From assembly GCA_964036315.1 (NCBI GenBank), contig OZ038488.1:64024254-64088253 (forward strand): a stretch of 64,000 bases of DNA, written 5' to 3'. The notes beneath the pieces were generated by a model. The model saw only the letters and a list, made by a program, of their open reading frames with translations, was not told the origin of the DNA and made no database searches. Positions 1 through 11,109 of the stretch are shown here, piece by piece. The translations under genes were made by a program, and so were the position numbers. This stretch comes from Acanthosepion esculentum (Eukaryota; Mollusca; Cephalopoda; Sepiida; Sepiidae). Position 1 is the first letter of the stretch. Every line of letters starts with the position of its first letter.

Positions 1-16
1 ATTTTTACTCATGCAG

Positions 17-328
17 CTGTCGCAATATAGAAAGGGGTCCCGAGAGGATGCTTCTCATACCGCTAGAATCTTACCTTCTTCGAGTCAAGGTCCAAACGTG
101 TTTTATCCTGCCTATTCTCATAATATGCAACCCTTGCTCCTTCGTCATGCGCCCTTAAAACATCCCTCTACCTTGGGGGGCACTCAGGCGTTGTATTGTG
201 GGAACAATAGTAAAAAAAAAAGGCAGTTCTTCTGTAGAATTACATCTCTATTGCCTCGAGTCTCTTCTTCATCTGCCAGTGAAAGTTCCCATCATTCACT
301 GCTACATAGGGGGATTGATAGTACATAA
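17..328 (+). CDS. Possible last coding exon of an upstream gene (unidentified)
   Basis: An open frame of about 104 codons runs from just after a possible splice acceptor (pyrimidine-rich stretch ending tgcag at 12-16) to a TAA at 326-328. The stretch is clearly richer in GC than the AT-rich DNA that follows, which suggests coding or formerly coding sequence. The product is Ser/His-rich, with a basic run (NNSKKKRQ) and a serine cluster (RVSSSSASESSHHS) near the C-terminus. I recognise no domain. It could be the C-terminal tail of a gene beginning left of the window, or a chance open frame in a repeat. An in-frame ATG at 11-13 exists but there is no sign that it is a gene start. Confidence 0.35.
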   Translation: MSQYRKGSREDASHTARILPSSSQGPNVFYPAYSHNMQPLLLRHAPLKHPSTLGGTQALYCGNNSKKKRQFFCRITSLLPRVSSSSASESSHHSLLHRGIDST

Positions 329-329
329 T

Positions 330-1291
330 AATATTACACAATTTATATTACATTGACGTTCAACATTTTCTTGTTTCATAATTCATTGTATACTTTTGAA
401 ATTCGAATTTCTTTGTTACATTTTTCTATCCGCTATTAAAACAATTAAAAGTCAAAAGAAAATTCTTGTAATTATGATTTACTTTCCCTCTGGTGTTTAT
501 AATTTGAATAAATTTCATGAAGTTTTAAATTCATTTCTACGTTCGAAATGGTTGATTTTTTTTTTTTTTTTTTTTTTTACAGAGAGTTGCCTTTAAAAAT
601 AAACTGAACTAAAAACAATATCGAATTTCTCATCTACTCTTTCTTATATAATGGAATGGGGACCACGCTTTAGTCAATATTTGAAATTTACAAACTATAT
701 TTTCGGGATGCCTTATAACTATTTCTACTACATTATGCCTGCACACAGATAGATAGATAGATAGATAATTTTAATAAAATATAACGTAAGTAACGTCTAA
801 GGGAGTATGCTACAAAAGCACGTCGAAGAAAGAGTTCAATGCTATAATAACTGGCAGAGTCTTACTATTTCAAAATAATTCCCGGTGAACAGTGGTCGGC
901 CACATCTAAAAGTTTCATACGAATTCACGCAATCATCAGGTAGGTGGCAATTTTTATTTGTGAACATGGCAATTTTATTTTCCCTCGACAAGTTCAAGAT
1001 GTTACAAGAGTAGCTGATGCGTACATATATTTGCGGGATTAACTATTTCTACAACTTTATGCATAGATAGATAGATAGATAGGAAGGAAGAATACCTGAG
1101 TGGAATAGAATGTAATAATTACCAAATTCTCCAACTACTGCACCGAGTCCCGGGTGTGTGCGTGACCCATTTGAAGAATGTCGGAACTGACATCAAAGAA
1201 TTGTATATTTGCAGCATATTTCACTCAGCAGAACTGATGGGCAAAGCAGATATGACAGATTTACTTTTCCTATCATCTTTAAACACATACA

Positions 1292-1294
<3 letters not shown>
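330..1294. other. Non-coding stretch with two (GATA)n repeats
   Basis: No gene is visible. Two short GATA microsatellites (747-768 and 1062-1082) are each preceded by a related segment of about 60 bp (around 690-746 and 1020-1061, both containing aactatttctac). A local duplication therefore carried the microsatellite with it. A poly-T run lies at 556-578. Confidence 0.6.

Positions 1295-1355
<61 letters not shown>
1295..1355. repeat. (TA)n microsatellite
   Basis: Uninterrupted AT dinucleotide array of about 60 bp directly abutting the left end of the Tc1-like element. The TA at 1354-1355 is the likely target dinucleotide. Confidence 0.95.
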
Positions 1356-1357
<2 letters not shown>

Positions 1358-2870
1358 GTTGAAGTCAGATGTTTACATACACCTTAGTCGAATACATTGA
1401 AATTCTGTTTTTTATAGTTCCTCACATTTAATCTTAGTAACAATTCCGTCTTAGGTCAGTGAGGAACACTTTTTTAAGAATGTGAAATGTCAGAATAATA
1501 TTAGCGTTAATGATTTATTTCAGCTTTTATTTCTTTCATCACATTCCCAATGGATCAGAAGTTTACATACACTTAGCATTTGTTAGCATAGCCTTTAAAT
1601 TGTTTAACGCGGATCAAACGTTTTGGCTAGCCTCCCATAATCTCATCACAATAATCTGCTGGAATTTGGTCCATCCTCCTGATAGACGTGTTATTACAAA
1701 GTCAGGTTTGTAGGCCTTCTTGCTTGCAGACATCTTTTCCTTTTCTTTTTTGTCCTTTTCTAGTTTTACCCGTATATTTTCTATTTGATTAAAATCAAGG
1801 CTTTCTGATGATCACTCCAATAAATCGACTTTGTACACTCGTTTGTTTAAGGAAAAACAATCCTTAATATTTGTTTATATTTCTGAAATTATTTACATTA
1901 TTTACATTGTTCGGACTGTTGTACTAATCTTTATTGCTATATTCACGACGTTTCGGTCGTTGTACGCTCTGCCCAAGCATATAAATGAATACAATATGGG
2001 AACCAGTAGGTGCTAGAGAAAAGCAATATTAATAACAAAATTGCAATATGAACTCTGGTAAAAAAAAAATAGTTACTGAGACATTAAGTTTATAAGTCCC
2101 AAAAATTCATACACTCAAGGACACATGGCACAATGTATAAAAGCGTTGGTTGTATCCAGTGACTTGACCCAAATAATTATAAATAAAATTGCGTACAAAA
2201 TATTTAATTTTCGGTATTAAATAAACGTTCAAAGTTGATGTGCCACTAAACGAAAACAATCCACCAACCAAACCGTTCCATATTTATTTCATCAGACCAG
2301 AGGACATTTCTCCAAAAATTAGATCTTTGTTTTCGTGTATAGTTAAAATTGTAGTCTGCCTCTTGTAAGATGTTTTTTGAACAATGGCTTCGTCTTTCTT
2401 GGGCAGCATTTCAGGATATGTCTCTTTGTCGTTTTCATAAGGTCTTTTGCGGTTGTTCGAAAAGAGAACTATACTTTTCATACCAAAGTACACTCATCTC
2501 TAGGTGATAGAACGTGTCTCTTTCGTGGCTCCAGGGTGTCGATACTTGCACACTATTATTTGTACAGATAAACGTCGGACTTTTGGGCATTGGAAAATTC
2601 ACCTTTTTTTCTATGTCACTTGCTGATTTCTTTTGCTTTCTCCTATGAAGTTAAATAAATCGACAGTGATTTTTAAGGCAAACTTTAAAATACATCCGCA
2701 GGTTCGACTTCAGTTTATTCGCATGATACCAGTTAGTCTACAACGATATACAACAAAACATAATTTTTTATGGAATATTGTAAGCTATTTCTTCTTAGTG
2801 ACACTCTTAGAAGATTGTGATCAGTTGTCACCTCCTTCCAAATTTTGGCTCTAGCCGTTGAAAGAGAGAT
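1356..2870 (-). mobile_element. Tc1-like transposon of Sleeping Beauty type, broken
   Basis: A Tc1/mariner element whose transposase remnant reads on the minus strand. The left terminus (1356 on) has an outer repeat with gtttacatacacctta at 1373-1388 and an inner direct repeat with agaagtttacatacactta near 1558-1576, which is the IR/DR arrangement of Sleeping Beauty elements. The sequence between them and inward to about 1830 follows the salmonid element closely as I remember it. Reverse-strand coding traces include FWRNVLWSD near 2290-2325, which carries the first catalytic Asp. The segment with the rest of the catalytic core is missing and replaced by an unrelated repeat (about 1850-2260). 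Similarity resumes at about 2277 and fades near 2830 with no recognisable second inverted repeat. It is not functional. Confidence 0.8.
1893..1976 (+). repeat. Copy of the ttcggact...cggccgttgtac repeat inside the Tc1 element
   Basis: Contains ttcggactgttgtactaat and cgtttcggtcgttgtacgct. It matches the left arm of the inverted-repeat element at 16078-16391 and related copies near 8828, 42300, 49700 and 56320. It lies inside the stretch that interrupts the Sleeping-Beauty-like element, so it is the younger insertion. Confidence 0.65.
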
Positions 2871-3109
2871 TTCAAAATATGGACAAAAATAAAATTAGGA
2901 AGAACGCGATGAATCAGCTGATGGGGATCCCGAACGAGTACTTTACAGGAAAGGGAAATATATATGCTATGAAAAAGCTGTAAGTTACTAACGAAAGTAC
3001 TCTGGAGAAGGCAACATTCTCATTGCCCGAGATAAACAATTTTGTTTGAATATTAAATGTTCCTTCCAAAAGATACATCATATATATATATTTTTTTGTC
3101 ATCCACAGA

Positions 3110-3265
3110 CAGACTGTTTCGCAGCTCATCAGTGTGGCTAGACGTCCGGTTGTCTCTAGCAAGGATCGAAACCCGACTGAATTTGCGTCAGTCCGAACTT
3201 CTCCCACTAAGCCGTCAGCGTACGGTACGGGATGTAGGTGAATTTTAGCGTGTTTATTTTTAGAT
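3110..3265 (-). repeat. tRNA-derived SINE, family with ctgatgagctg 3' region
   Basis: Read on the minus strand, this has a polymerase III B-box-like gggtttcgatcctt. A 3' segment containing cactgatgagctgcgaaaca and gtctgtctgtggatgac follows, ending in a T/A-rich tail. The same 3' segment is in the + strand SINE at 44935-45070 and, decayed, at 44170-44240. Confidence 0.65.
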
Positions 3266-3308
3266 TCGGTTAAACACACAGTGACTGACAGTGATTCAAT
3301 TCTGTCGA

Positions 3309-3431
<123 letters not shown>

Positions 3432-3757
3432 CGCGCACGCGCGTGGAGATGATGAGACAAACGGATAAAGCTTATAAATGAGCATTGCAGAGATAAGCTG
3501 CATGATGTGTAACAACATTTTAAACGCACTGCTAGTTCACCGTAATATATCTGAACACAATTTCGACTTAATTAATATCAGTCTCATGAGGAGGGAAAAG
3601 AATTCAATAGAAGAAAATGTATGTGTGTTATTTACATAAAAGTTATTATCGTGTTTTATTTATTTACAAACCTTGAAATTAACGTCTACAGGCCTTTTCA
3701 GTTTTAATATTTTATATTAGGATTCGCTTGGATTACTTACCCATGGATTTCTACCTA

Positions 3758-3760
<3 letters not shown>

Positions 3761-3827
<67 letters not shown>
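3761..3827. repeat. (TA)n microsatellite flanking a foldback
   Basis: About 67 bp of AT dinucleotides that run directly into the left arm of the hairpin at 3828. The homologous foldback at 28478 has the same flank. Confidence 0.95.
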
Positions 3828-3829
<2 letters not shown>

Positions 3830-4045
3830 TGAACATAGAAGTCAACACTTAGAGGCGACAGTCTGTTTCATGCTAGACGCAATCGTCAGCATGGTGGCCC
3901 GACGATTGCGGCTAGCATGAAACAGACTGTCGCCTCTAAGTGTTGACTTCTATGTTCACTTTATATTTACACTCGCTCTATCTCTGATATTGAGCACTTT
4001 ATCCCATAAATATTGCATATCTTAAGACTATATTTCTTCAAATAT
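3828..4045. repeat. Foldback element, 60-bp arms
   Basis: 3828-3887 is the reverse complement of 3901-3960 with a single mismatch (A versus C in the gctagNcgc part). The loop is 13 bases (3888-3900). The hairpin is followed by about 85-95 bp (3961-4045) that recur after the shorter palindrome at 28478-28532. No coding potential is visible. It is probably a non-autonomous foldback element bounded by (TA)n on both sides. Confidence 0.85.
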
Positions 4046-4304
4046 ATATATATATATATATATACCAGGTATAACAGCAAAATTGTCCTAATCGTGTAGA
4101 AGCAAAATTGTTCATTTCTTAGATTAAGCTTTGAACCGTTGTATCTTAGAAATGATTAAAGATATCTTACTGGAATAAACGAAAATGATATGTTCGTCAT
4201 TAATTAATCATAGCTAAGCATCGGAAGCTCATGAAGGATTAAAATAAAGTTCAAATATATGTATATATTATTCCAGGATCATTTTCCTACTTATTCAAGA
4301 TTAT

Positions 4305-4535
4305 CCTCGCCCCCTCTAACCTAACTTTCTGTCCGGGAGTAACAAGTTGCCTCATAGGTTTAGAAAATATCCAACTCAATCCATAAGATGTTTGGCACGT
4401 GAGAGAAGAGTTTCAGCTATGACACTCCATAGAGAAGTGAAAAGACTTGAAAATGAAATTGTACGTGAAACCTGTGAGGCAACTCGTTACTCCAGGATAG
4501 AAAGTTAGAAGGTTAGAGGGGGCGAAGATCATGTC
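4305..4535. repeat. Inverted repeat, about 60-bp arms
   Basis: 4308-4370 (ctcgccccctctaacctaac, then a segment ending in gcctcataggttt) is imperfectly reverse-complementary to 4470-4532 (aaacctgtgaggcaactcgt, then gaaggttagagggggcgaag). The roughly 100 bp between the arms has no coding potential. This looks like a small long-TIR DNA element. No target duplication was resolved. Confidence 0.7.
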
Positions 4536-4639
4536 CCAATTAGAGAAAGAATTGATATAATTATAAAGAATATTTACAAAAGTCCATCTCCCTCTCCACT
4601 AAAAATTAAACCTAACATATTATGGAAACTATTTTGACT

Positions 4640-5210
4640 TTTATCACTCACATTCCCTTCTATGACCATCAAGATAATATTGTCGCAGTTAGCTCCTCCT
4701 CATTTCCTTAATCCTTCAACAGGGGTCTCTCTCTCCCACGAGTATAAATACTGGCTGACCTTTCGCCTCTTCCTCTTTTTACGGCTTACGCACACGTGCG
4801 GCCAGCTGTCTCGACACAGGCCTCGGACCGCAACCTCGCGGGTGAGGCGAGGTAAAAAAACTTTCTCTTTTTTTACTTATTCCTATATGTGACCTCTCAC
4901 ACAAACAGCGTTTCCCATATTCTGGGAACACGCTATAAACAATATACGCGTTCGTAAGGACACTCAACACACTCACCATAACTTCTCCATACAACACTCT
5001 GTAACCCTTCATGTCATTGTAATTTGTTATTAATATATATTTGTTTGCATACATGTATATCGGTCTTGTTTGTTTCTTTATCTTCTTTGGACTCCATTGT
5101 GGTCCAACATTCTTATGTAGCTGGACCGGCCAGCAGGAAATCTTAACCCAGAGATATCTCCTTCATCTCTCTTACATTCGCCACGCACGGTCCACTACAA
5201 TATCTACGTA
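4640..5210 (+). other. GC-richer leader, possibly 5' or pseudo-LTR part of the Penelope-like element
   Basis: A pyrimidine-rich, GC-richer stretch with tataaata at 4743-4750 and a short GC block at 4795-4850. It lies directly upstream of the Penelope-like RT remnant on the same strand. It could be that element's leader, but no internal similarity proves it. No coding region is evident. Confidence 0.3.
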
Positions 5211-6290
5211 CAACATGATGGTGTTTCCATGGATTCTGTTCTGGGACCAACATTTAGTAAGTTCTACATGACTAACCTTCGAAATAAGATATTTAATACC
5301 ACTAAAAAAAACTCAATCTACCTAAGGCATGTAGATGATGTTCTCATCTTAGTTAATGGAATACATTAAGTACAAAAACTTCCAAAAAACTCCGTTCTTA
5401 AATTCACATATGAACAATAACAATAAAATTCCTTTTCTTGATATATTGATAGACACCAATAATAATAATACATTTACTACCTCCTCATATAAAAAAACTA
5501 ACTAGCATAAACACGTGCACTTTCAACTATAAAAGTGAATTTCCTATTAAAACAGCCATTATACAAATTTTAATAAACCATGCAAAAGTTAACTCTTCCA
5601 CCAAATTTTTTCTACGCTGAATTAAAAAAAATTAAACAAACACTCATTAATAATGACTTTCCTAATTACATCGTTGATGAACAAATTAGACAAGCTATTA
5701 GAAATATTAACATAAATCAAAAAGAACATAATACTTCCTCAAATAACCCTATACATATCAACCTAATATATCATAATCAAATGCATTCTAACTATAAACA
5801 AGATGAAAAAGTCCTCAAAGAACTCATAAATACTAATATACCTCCCACTGATCCTAGTAAAAAAATAAAACTAATTATATACTATACTAAATTTAATACA
5901 ACCAACTTAATCATACGCAATAACTCTTCTCCGTAAACTAATGTTTTGCAAAATATCAACATTGTACATCAATTTAAATGTCCTTTGGCAGATTGTAACT
6001 CTGACAAAAACGTAAATATATATGTTCGTTTCACAACTACGTTATCGAGGAGACCTACGCATGTCAGATTTAAGTTCCATAACACAGCATTTAAATGAAT
6101 ATTCCTGTCCACATTCACAATATAGAGAAATATTAATTGGCAATATAAGTATAGTCCACCATGAAAATAAAAAAAAACTGCAAATTCTTGAAACCATCTA
6201 TATAAGAAAACTACAACTAACCCTAAAAGTTAATTATGAGTATAGCAACAATGTTTTAAAATGTCTATAACAGCAAAGATTTTAAAACAC
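5210..6290 (+). pseudogene. Penelope-like element: reverse transcriptase and GIY-YIG endonuclease remnant
   Basis: Conceptual translation across frames gives SVLGPTFSKFYMTNL, then YLRHVDDVLILVNG with the RT catalytic YVDD-type box written HVDD. Next come FTYE and IPFLDILIDTN, the order found in Penelope-like reverse transcriptases. Further on (5580-5700) KKIKQTLINNDFPNYIVDEQ is the typical post-RT region. About 5960-6270 corresponds to the C-terminal GIY-YIG endonuclease: HQFKCPLADCN, TTTLSRRPTH, then SSITQHLNEYSCPHSQYREI and LQILETIYIRKLQ. Stops and frameshifts break it everywhere, so it is a dead copy. Its base composition is very A/T-rich. Confidence 0.8.
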
Positions 6291-6333
6291 TTAAATTTTT
6301 TTTTGGTTTTTTAAATAATATCGGAAAAAATTA

Positions 6334-6347
6334 AAGTTGCCTCCCTT
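6334..6347 (-). promoter_or_regulatory. AAGGGAGGCAACTT motif (variant of AAGGGAGRTAACTC)
   Basis: Reverse-strand copy of a short motif that occurs four times here (see 10101, 59785, 60057). I recall it as very common in mollusc genomes and transcripts. Its function is unknown to me. Confidence 0.4.
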
Positions 6348-6399
6348 GGATAGCATAATTTTAGCGGTTGATTTTAAATTGATCCGTAAAATTGAAAAT

Positions 6400-6464
6400 T
6401 CACGGACTAAAATAAAAAATAAAAAGACATTATATCCAGATTATTCAACCAAACGTGCTTGAAT

Positions 6465-6496
<32 letters not shown>

Positions 6497-8340
6497 GATA
6501 AAAATTCGCTCGGGACTTGGGACATGTTTATTCCAATACTCCCTTCGATTAGATATATTCAGGAAACTTCCTCCCACTTCTTTATTTAGGCTTCGACCAT
6601 TCTGGGACACATTGTAAAAAATTATTTAAAAAATCCAGCCAACTCTTTTAATAGGTTAAGAGTTACTTCGAGCAGCAAAAGACAATAAATTTTAAACAGA
6701 CAAGATCGTCTTCTTCCTGAAAGAACATAGAAAATAAAGTAAAATGTTAGAATCATTGTAAAAAAAAATAACATAGTGAAGCAAAGTCCATTTTCATCAC
6801 GCCTTTGTGACGAAGAGTTTACTAGCGATAAACGAGAATTCATATGAGCATGGAATTTTGAATAATTTGACATATTCCGCTAGAGGAGGTGAATAGAAAT
6901 TATCATATTTTTAAAAGATCTCAATACATATTAACAATTGATTTTTTTTAAAAACATTATTAAAGAATATTAATTATTCGTATTCCGTCTTTTTATTTTT
7001 AAAAAATATGAATCATTAAAATTATTAAATAAACTATAAATAGAGATTTCAAGAAAAAAAACAGCTCAAGATGCGAACTACGAATTAGAGATGTCAAAAT
7101 CAAACAAGTATTGGGAAGTGCTTTTATAGGATACAAATCCTATAACATTCCAACAAAATACTGAAAACACAAAGTAGATTTGCACACCCACAAAATCGTA
7201 TCAAAACGATTAAAAACATTTTTTCGCAATAAGGTGTGAAATTAATTTTCTGACCAATGAAAGGAGGCGATTTCCTAAACTGAGAAAAAAGTAACGAGCC
7301 AGTGTGAAAAAGAGGTCAGCCATAAATAGAGAGACTGAAATCAATCAGAGTCAAATGGGCGCAGATATCAAAGAGGACATAGGACGGACAGTCAAAGTCC
7401 ATCACTGACTCAACCCGGCACTAAGAGCAGAAAGTGGGGTAGGAAAGCAGAACAACAACAACAACAAATTTACAACTGACTCCAAAAACAATTCCACCCG
7501 TTAAGTACATTTTCCTCTTATCTTTTATTTCTCATTTACACTCTCTTTTTCAACTTAAATTGATCGCCCCTTTTTCCTTTTTCACCAACTCGGCAGATAC
7601 AACAAAAACAAGGAACAGACATTATTATCTTCGTTGAAAGACAGTGAACACATAATTTTTTTATTCAAATCACATTTACTTAAATGACCTAAAAAGCATT
7701 TATCTTTTATGCAAACAGGAGACATTAATATACAAATTTGTTTATTCTGTATGAATGTTATTAAATATACTATATGCTATTTTTCTACAAACATTCCTTA
7801 TCGTGTTGTCTTTTCTTGAAATTTGCGTGTGTTTTGTGGACAGTGTATCCCGCATTAAATTCTCATTTAATACGGGTCCTATCATTCGTTGTTTTATTTT
7901 TGTAGACTAAAAGACTATTTCTAGTTTGTGAGAAAACTTTATTTTTTATAGATACTTTGTTTATTTTTAAAATGTAGTTCTATTGAGAAAGTGGTTAATT
8001 AGTGAAACTGTATGTATATTATAGTTTTATATTATAGTCTTATAGTACAGAGTCCGGACAAATTCTTTTAATGCGTTAGCATTGACTGAAGATTATGGAT
8101 TCAGGATTCATTTAGATTAGTAGCATGGTATTTTCTAAACTGATAAGAAACATAATATTGAACAGTTAATTTGTATGAATCAAAATCAGTTTTACTAACA
8201 AAATAAGCTTAATATATACATAACGAAAATGCTAATTATTTTACTAGCGAAATGCATTGAAAATCAGTTAGACATAAAATCAGCAGTAGTCAGGAATTAA
8301 GCCAAATGTTATCGAGAAAATAGAGATTTTTTATATGTAT
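6400..8340. other. Intergenic, no gene seen
   Basis: AT-rich sequence with a short CA run (6466-6490). A small hairpin near 7849-7876 has cccgcattaaat pairing with atttaatacggg. The open frames present are short and have biased, low-complexity content. Confidence 0.6.
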
Positions 8341-8344
8341 AATG

Positions 8345-8450
8345 CATTTTTTAATCATTTCAACCCAATCAAGGGGATAAAAGCCACTATGATGCAAAAA
8401 GTTACTGAGAATGAAAGAAACAAGAAAAACAATGAGAAAACAAGATTGTT
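8345..8450 (-). repeat. LINE 3'-end fragment
   Basis: The segment with aatcatttcaacccaatcaa, agccactatgatgcaaaaag and ttactgagaatgaaagaaac matches the 3' terminal region of the minus-strand LINE copies at 30595, 31195 and 56880. It is a severely 5'-truncated insertion. Confidence 0.55.
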
Positions 8451-8479
8451 TTACTTTTATTCATATATATTATAATTTC

Positions 8480-8740
8480 TTTGTGTGAGACAAAGTTTCT
8501 TTTTACATCTGTTACCCCCCTCTCCTACGCACACACACACTTATTTAATTTTTGAAAAATTTCGAGAAATTCCTTTATGTATTACTTAATGTTTAAGTTT
8601 ATAAGATATTTGATCAAACAGGACACCCAGTTACACAAAATCTGCTCTGAATCGTAACATGAAAAATGCAATAAAAACTAAGTTAGAAAAGCTATTAATT
8701 GCTTTTATGAATAAAATTATATAGACATTGCTTACGAAAA
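8480..8740 (-). repeat. Copy of a large AT-rich dispersed repeat
   Basis: Contains aaaatctgctctgaatcgta and aaatttcgagaaattccttt. These are the reverse complements of blocks at 42770-43000 and 61620-61800. The same family, in the same orientation as here, is found at 19330-19870. Confidence 0.6.
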
Positions 8741-8825
8741 ATTGCTTAAAAAGTGTTTCCGTTTCAATAACGGGCAGTTTATTCACCATTCGATGTAACA
8801 AGTACTATTATTTACAGATACTATT

Positions 8826-8963
8826 TATTTACATTCGATCTATTGTCCTCATCTTTGTTGTTGTTATCGGTCGTTGTACCCTCCGAAAGCCAGTTAAGCA
8901 CAATGGCCGAAATGTTGAGATAACACCACCAACAAAGATAAAGACAGTAGTAGTCGGAATGTA
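8826..8963. mobile_element. Small inverted-repeat element of the 16078 family
   Basis: The left arm (8828-8875, with attgtcctcatctttgttgt) and the right arm (8913-8963, with caacaaagataaagacagta) are imperfect reverse complements. It is a shorter relative of the 314-bp element at 16078-16391. Non-coding. Confidence 0.6.
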
Positions 8964-8969
8964 ATGATT

Positions 8970-10650
8970 AATCCTACTCTCAGAAATTCAGACAGAATGT
9001 ACTACAAACTTTGCGAAAGAGCAAATTTTCAAGAACAGTTTTTTTTTCATTATTTTTATTTTATTCGCACTGTCTCTAGCTAGAAAATTAAATTTCTTTA
9101 TTTGAAATAGAAAGCAAGATAAAAAAAAAAAAAGAAAAATAAACAAGCCAAAATGTACGACATTCGAAGTGCTTGCGAAAATCCGGTGCTGATAAGTGTC
9201 GCTGGAAATCACGCCATCATTTGGGTTTGATACTGAATTTTTTTTATTCTGATCCCAAGAAAGTTTTGTCAATAATCATGTTCTATGATTTAAAAAAACA
9301 AAAAAAGCATATGAGAAAATTATTTATTTCAAGGGACATAATTCTGCTGAACGTTAGTACTGTAAAAGTTTTCTCCCTTGTTACATTAAATAAACAGGAA
9401 CAGAAAAAGAAGTTTATGAATATCTTGAGTCAAATGATGCTTGATTTTTGTTTTTTCAAATATCAGTTGATTATTTATGTTTGACATTCGGAATCTTTTC
9501 TGTTAATTCGCCCCAAATAATGTAAAGTTACTTATCAAAATTATTAATTCACTCTAAGAATTTATAAATTTTAAATCAAAGTTTGTTTTTAAATTGTTGG
9601 TACTCTAGTTTTTTGAGATTATAAATTTTAAATCAAAATTTGTTTAGTTTGCCTCGCAACAACCCCAACCCTCAGAATTCAAAATTACCAAAAATCAGAG
9701 AGTTATTTCCATTTCGTAAGTGCATGTGAGGTACTCACGAGGATTTTTTTTCAATGAAAAAAAAAAAAAAGAAAAAATCTTATTTTGGCTTGTTTATCGG
9801 AGAGAGCTCGAAGGTAGATAAACACTGAGAAATACCGCAACCCAGTCGTCCACATTTGGGACGATCAAGAAGGTTTACCAACCCAAGGACAATGGAAGGG
9901 TCGCGCTCTGAGAGAAATTGGTGTGAATTTTAGTAAATATTGTAGCGGTATTGACGGCATAAATCAATACACACACTTTTTATTTTACGAATGTGTAAGC
10001 AAACAAAAAGCAAACAAGAGAAAAAAACACAAGAAAATAACCTTTCATAATAGGTACAATATTTATATTTATAAACGAAAAACAGTTTTACATGAATTAT
10101 GAGTTACTTCCCTTTGACTGGGCTAAAGTCTTTACTACTCTAAATATTTTTTTACCTGAGCTCACAAAATGTTCACTGAAAGAGATTTTAAAGAGTCCTG
10201 TAAAGCTGAAAATATGTTGATAAACTTTTAGCTTTAAAGAAGTTGAAGAAGTGAATGTTCCGTAAATGTCCAATTTGTTTTCGTTGCTCGTTTGAGATTC
10301 TAACTTTGTACTTCGCTGCAGTAAATGAGACAAGCGTCGTGAACTCATTTAGCAAATGCTAGTCGTCGTAAATTCTCACTGACTGGTTTCCATCGTACAT
10401 TCAATTTACATGTTTTTTAATCACGTGACAGGCTCTAAAAAGCATTGTTTTTTCGTCAGGTCAAAATCTAGGTTGATGTTATTCGGACGTAGTGGTGAGC
10501 AGGTAAATTTTTTTTTTAATATTTGTTAGCCACTCCGAAAGCGCCTTACAAAAAACTCAGTCTGGGGCCTGAGATGTTTTGTTTTGCTTATTGAGAACAA
10601 TGTGATGGAATAGTCCATACCTACCTTTCACCCCATCCGGGATAATGCAC
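8970..10650. other. Intergenic, no gene seen
   Basis: AT-rich. The longest open frame (9173-9484) has a Lys/Phe/Ile-rich, low-complexity translation with no recognisable family. A GC-richer patch at 9830-9950 is unassigned. Confidence 0.5.
10101..10115 (-). promoter_or_regulatory. AAAGGGAAGTAACTC motif
   Basis: Another reverse-strand copy of the AAGGGAGRTAACTC-type motif. No gene is visible next to it. Confidence 0.35.
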
Positions 10651-10659
10651 TTTACACCA

Positions 10660-10755
10660 ATAATCATGGATAGTAATGGATTCGACTGAAATTCGAACGC
10701 GGCTCTTAGATTCCTCAATTAGAGCCGCTATCCATTACTCCATCTGCTCCCTGGA
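10660..10755 (-). repeat. tRNA-derived (tRNA-Arg-like) SINE head
   Basis: On the minus strand an A-box-like ggagtaatggatagcggc and a B-box-like gcgttcgaatttc are correctly spaced for a tRNA-related promoter. The AATGGATAGCG core is typical of arginine tRNAs, the ancestor of known octopus SINEs (OR1/OR2). A true tRNA gene is unlikely because the acceptor ends do not pair convincingly. Confidence 0.55.
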
Positions 10756-11109
10756 TAGAATGCTGTAGGATATCAACAGCTGGGTGGATCTTACGGAGAG
10801 AGCGACGGTTGCGTAGAATTACCCGATTGATTCCATCCACCCTCACACACTGCCGGTTACCGAAGATAAGGGCTATCTTGATTCTAGATCTGAAGAGAAT
10901 TGCCAATTGGTAATTCCTGAAGTGGGCGACAATGCTCGTTGTAAAAGTGTCCGTTCCACATGTACCTTTTAGCCATTGTTGACTCTCTCAGTTCCCCAAT
11001 TTATCTTCATTGTTTACGTATCTGGTAGTTGTCCTATAGGACAGGGAGGTGGTCTTTGATAACACCACCGTATAACATTATAGCAGGAAACATGCCAAGA
11101 CCCTGGACG

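Noticed and set aside
1156..1400. Open frames through (TA)n giving Tyr-Ile repeats
   Set aside because: The length comes only from a dinucleotide microsatellite. The same applies at 3270-3529, 31410-31610, 39455-39709 and 45032-45223.
9173..9484. 103-codon + strand frame
   Set aside because: Translation is Lys/Phe/Ile-rich and low-complexity, in AT-rich intergenic DNA, with no recognisable family or splice context.
10660..10755. Functional tRNA-Arg gene
   Set aside because: Promoter boxes resemble tRNA-Arg, but the ends lack a convincing acceptor stem, so a SINE head is more likely.
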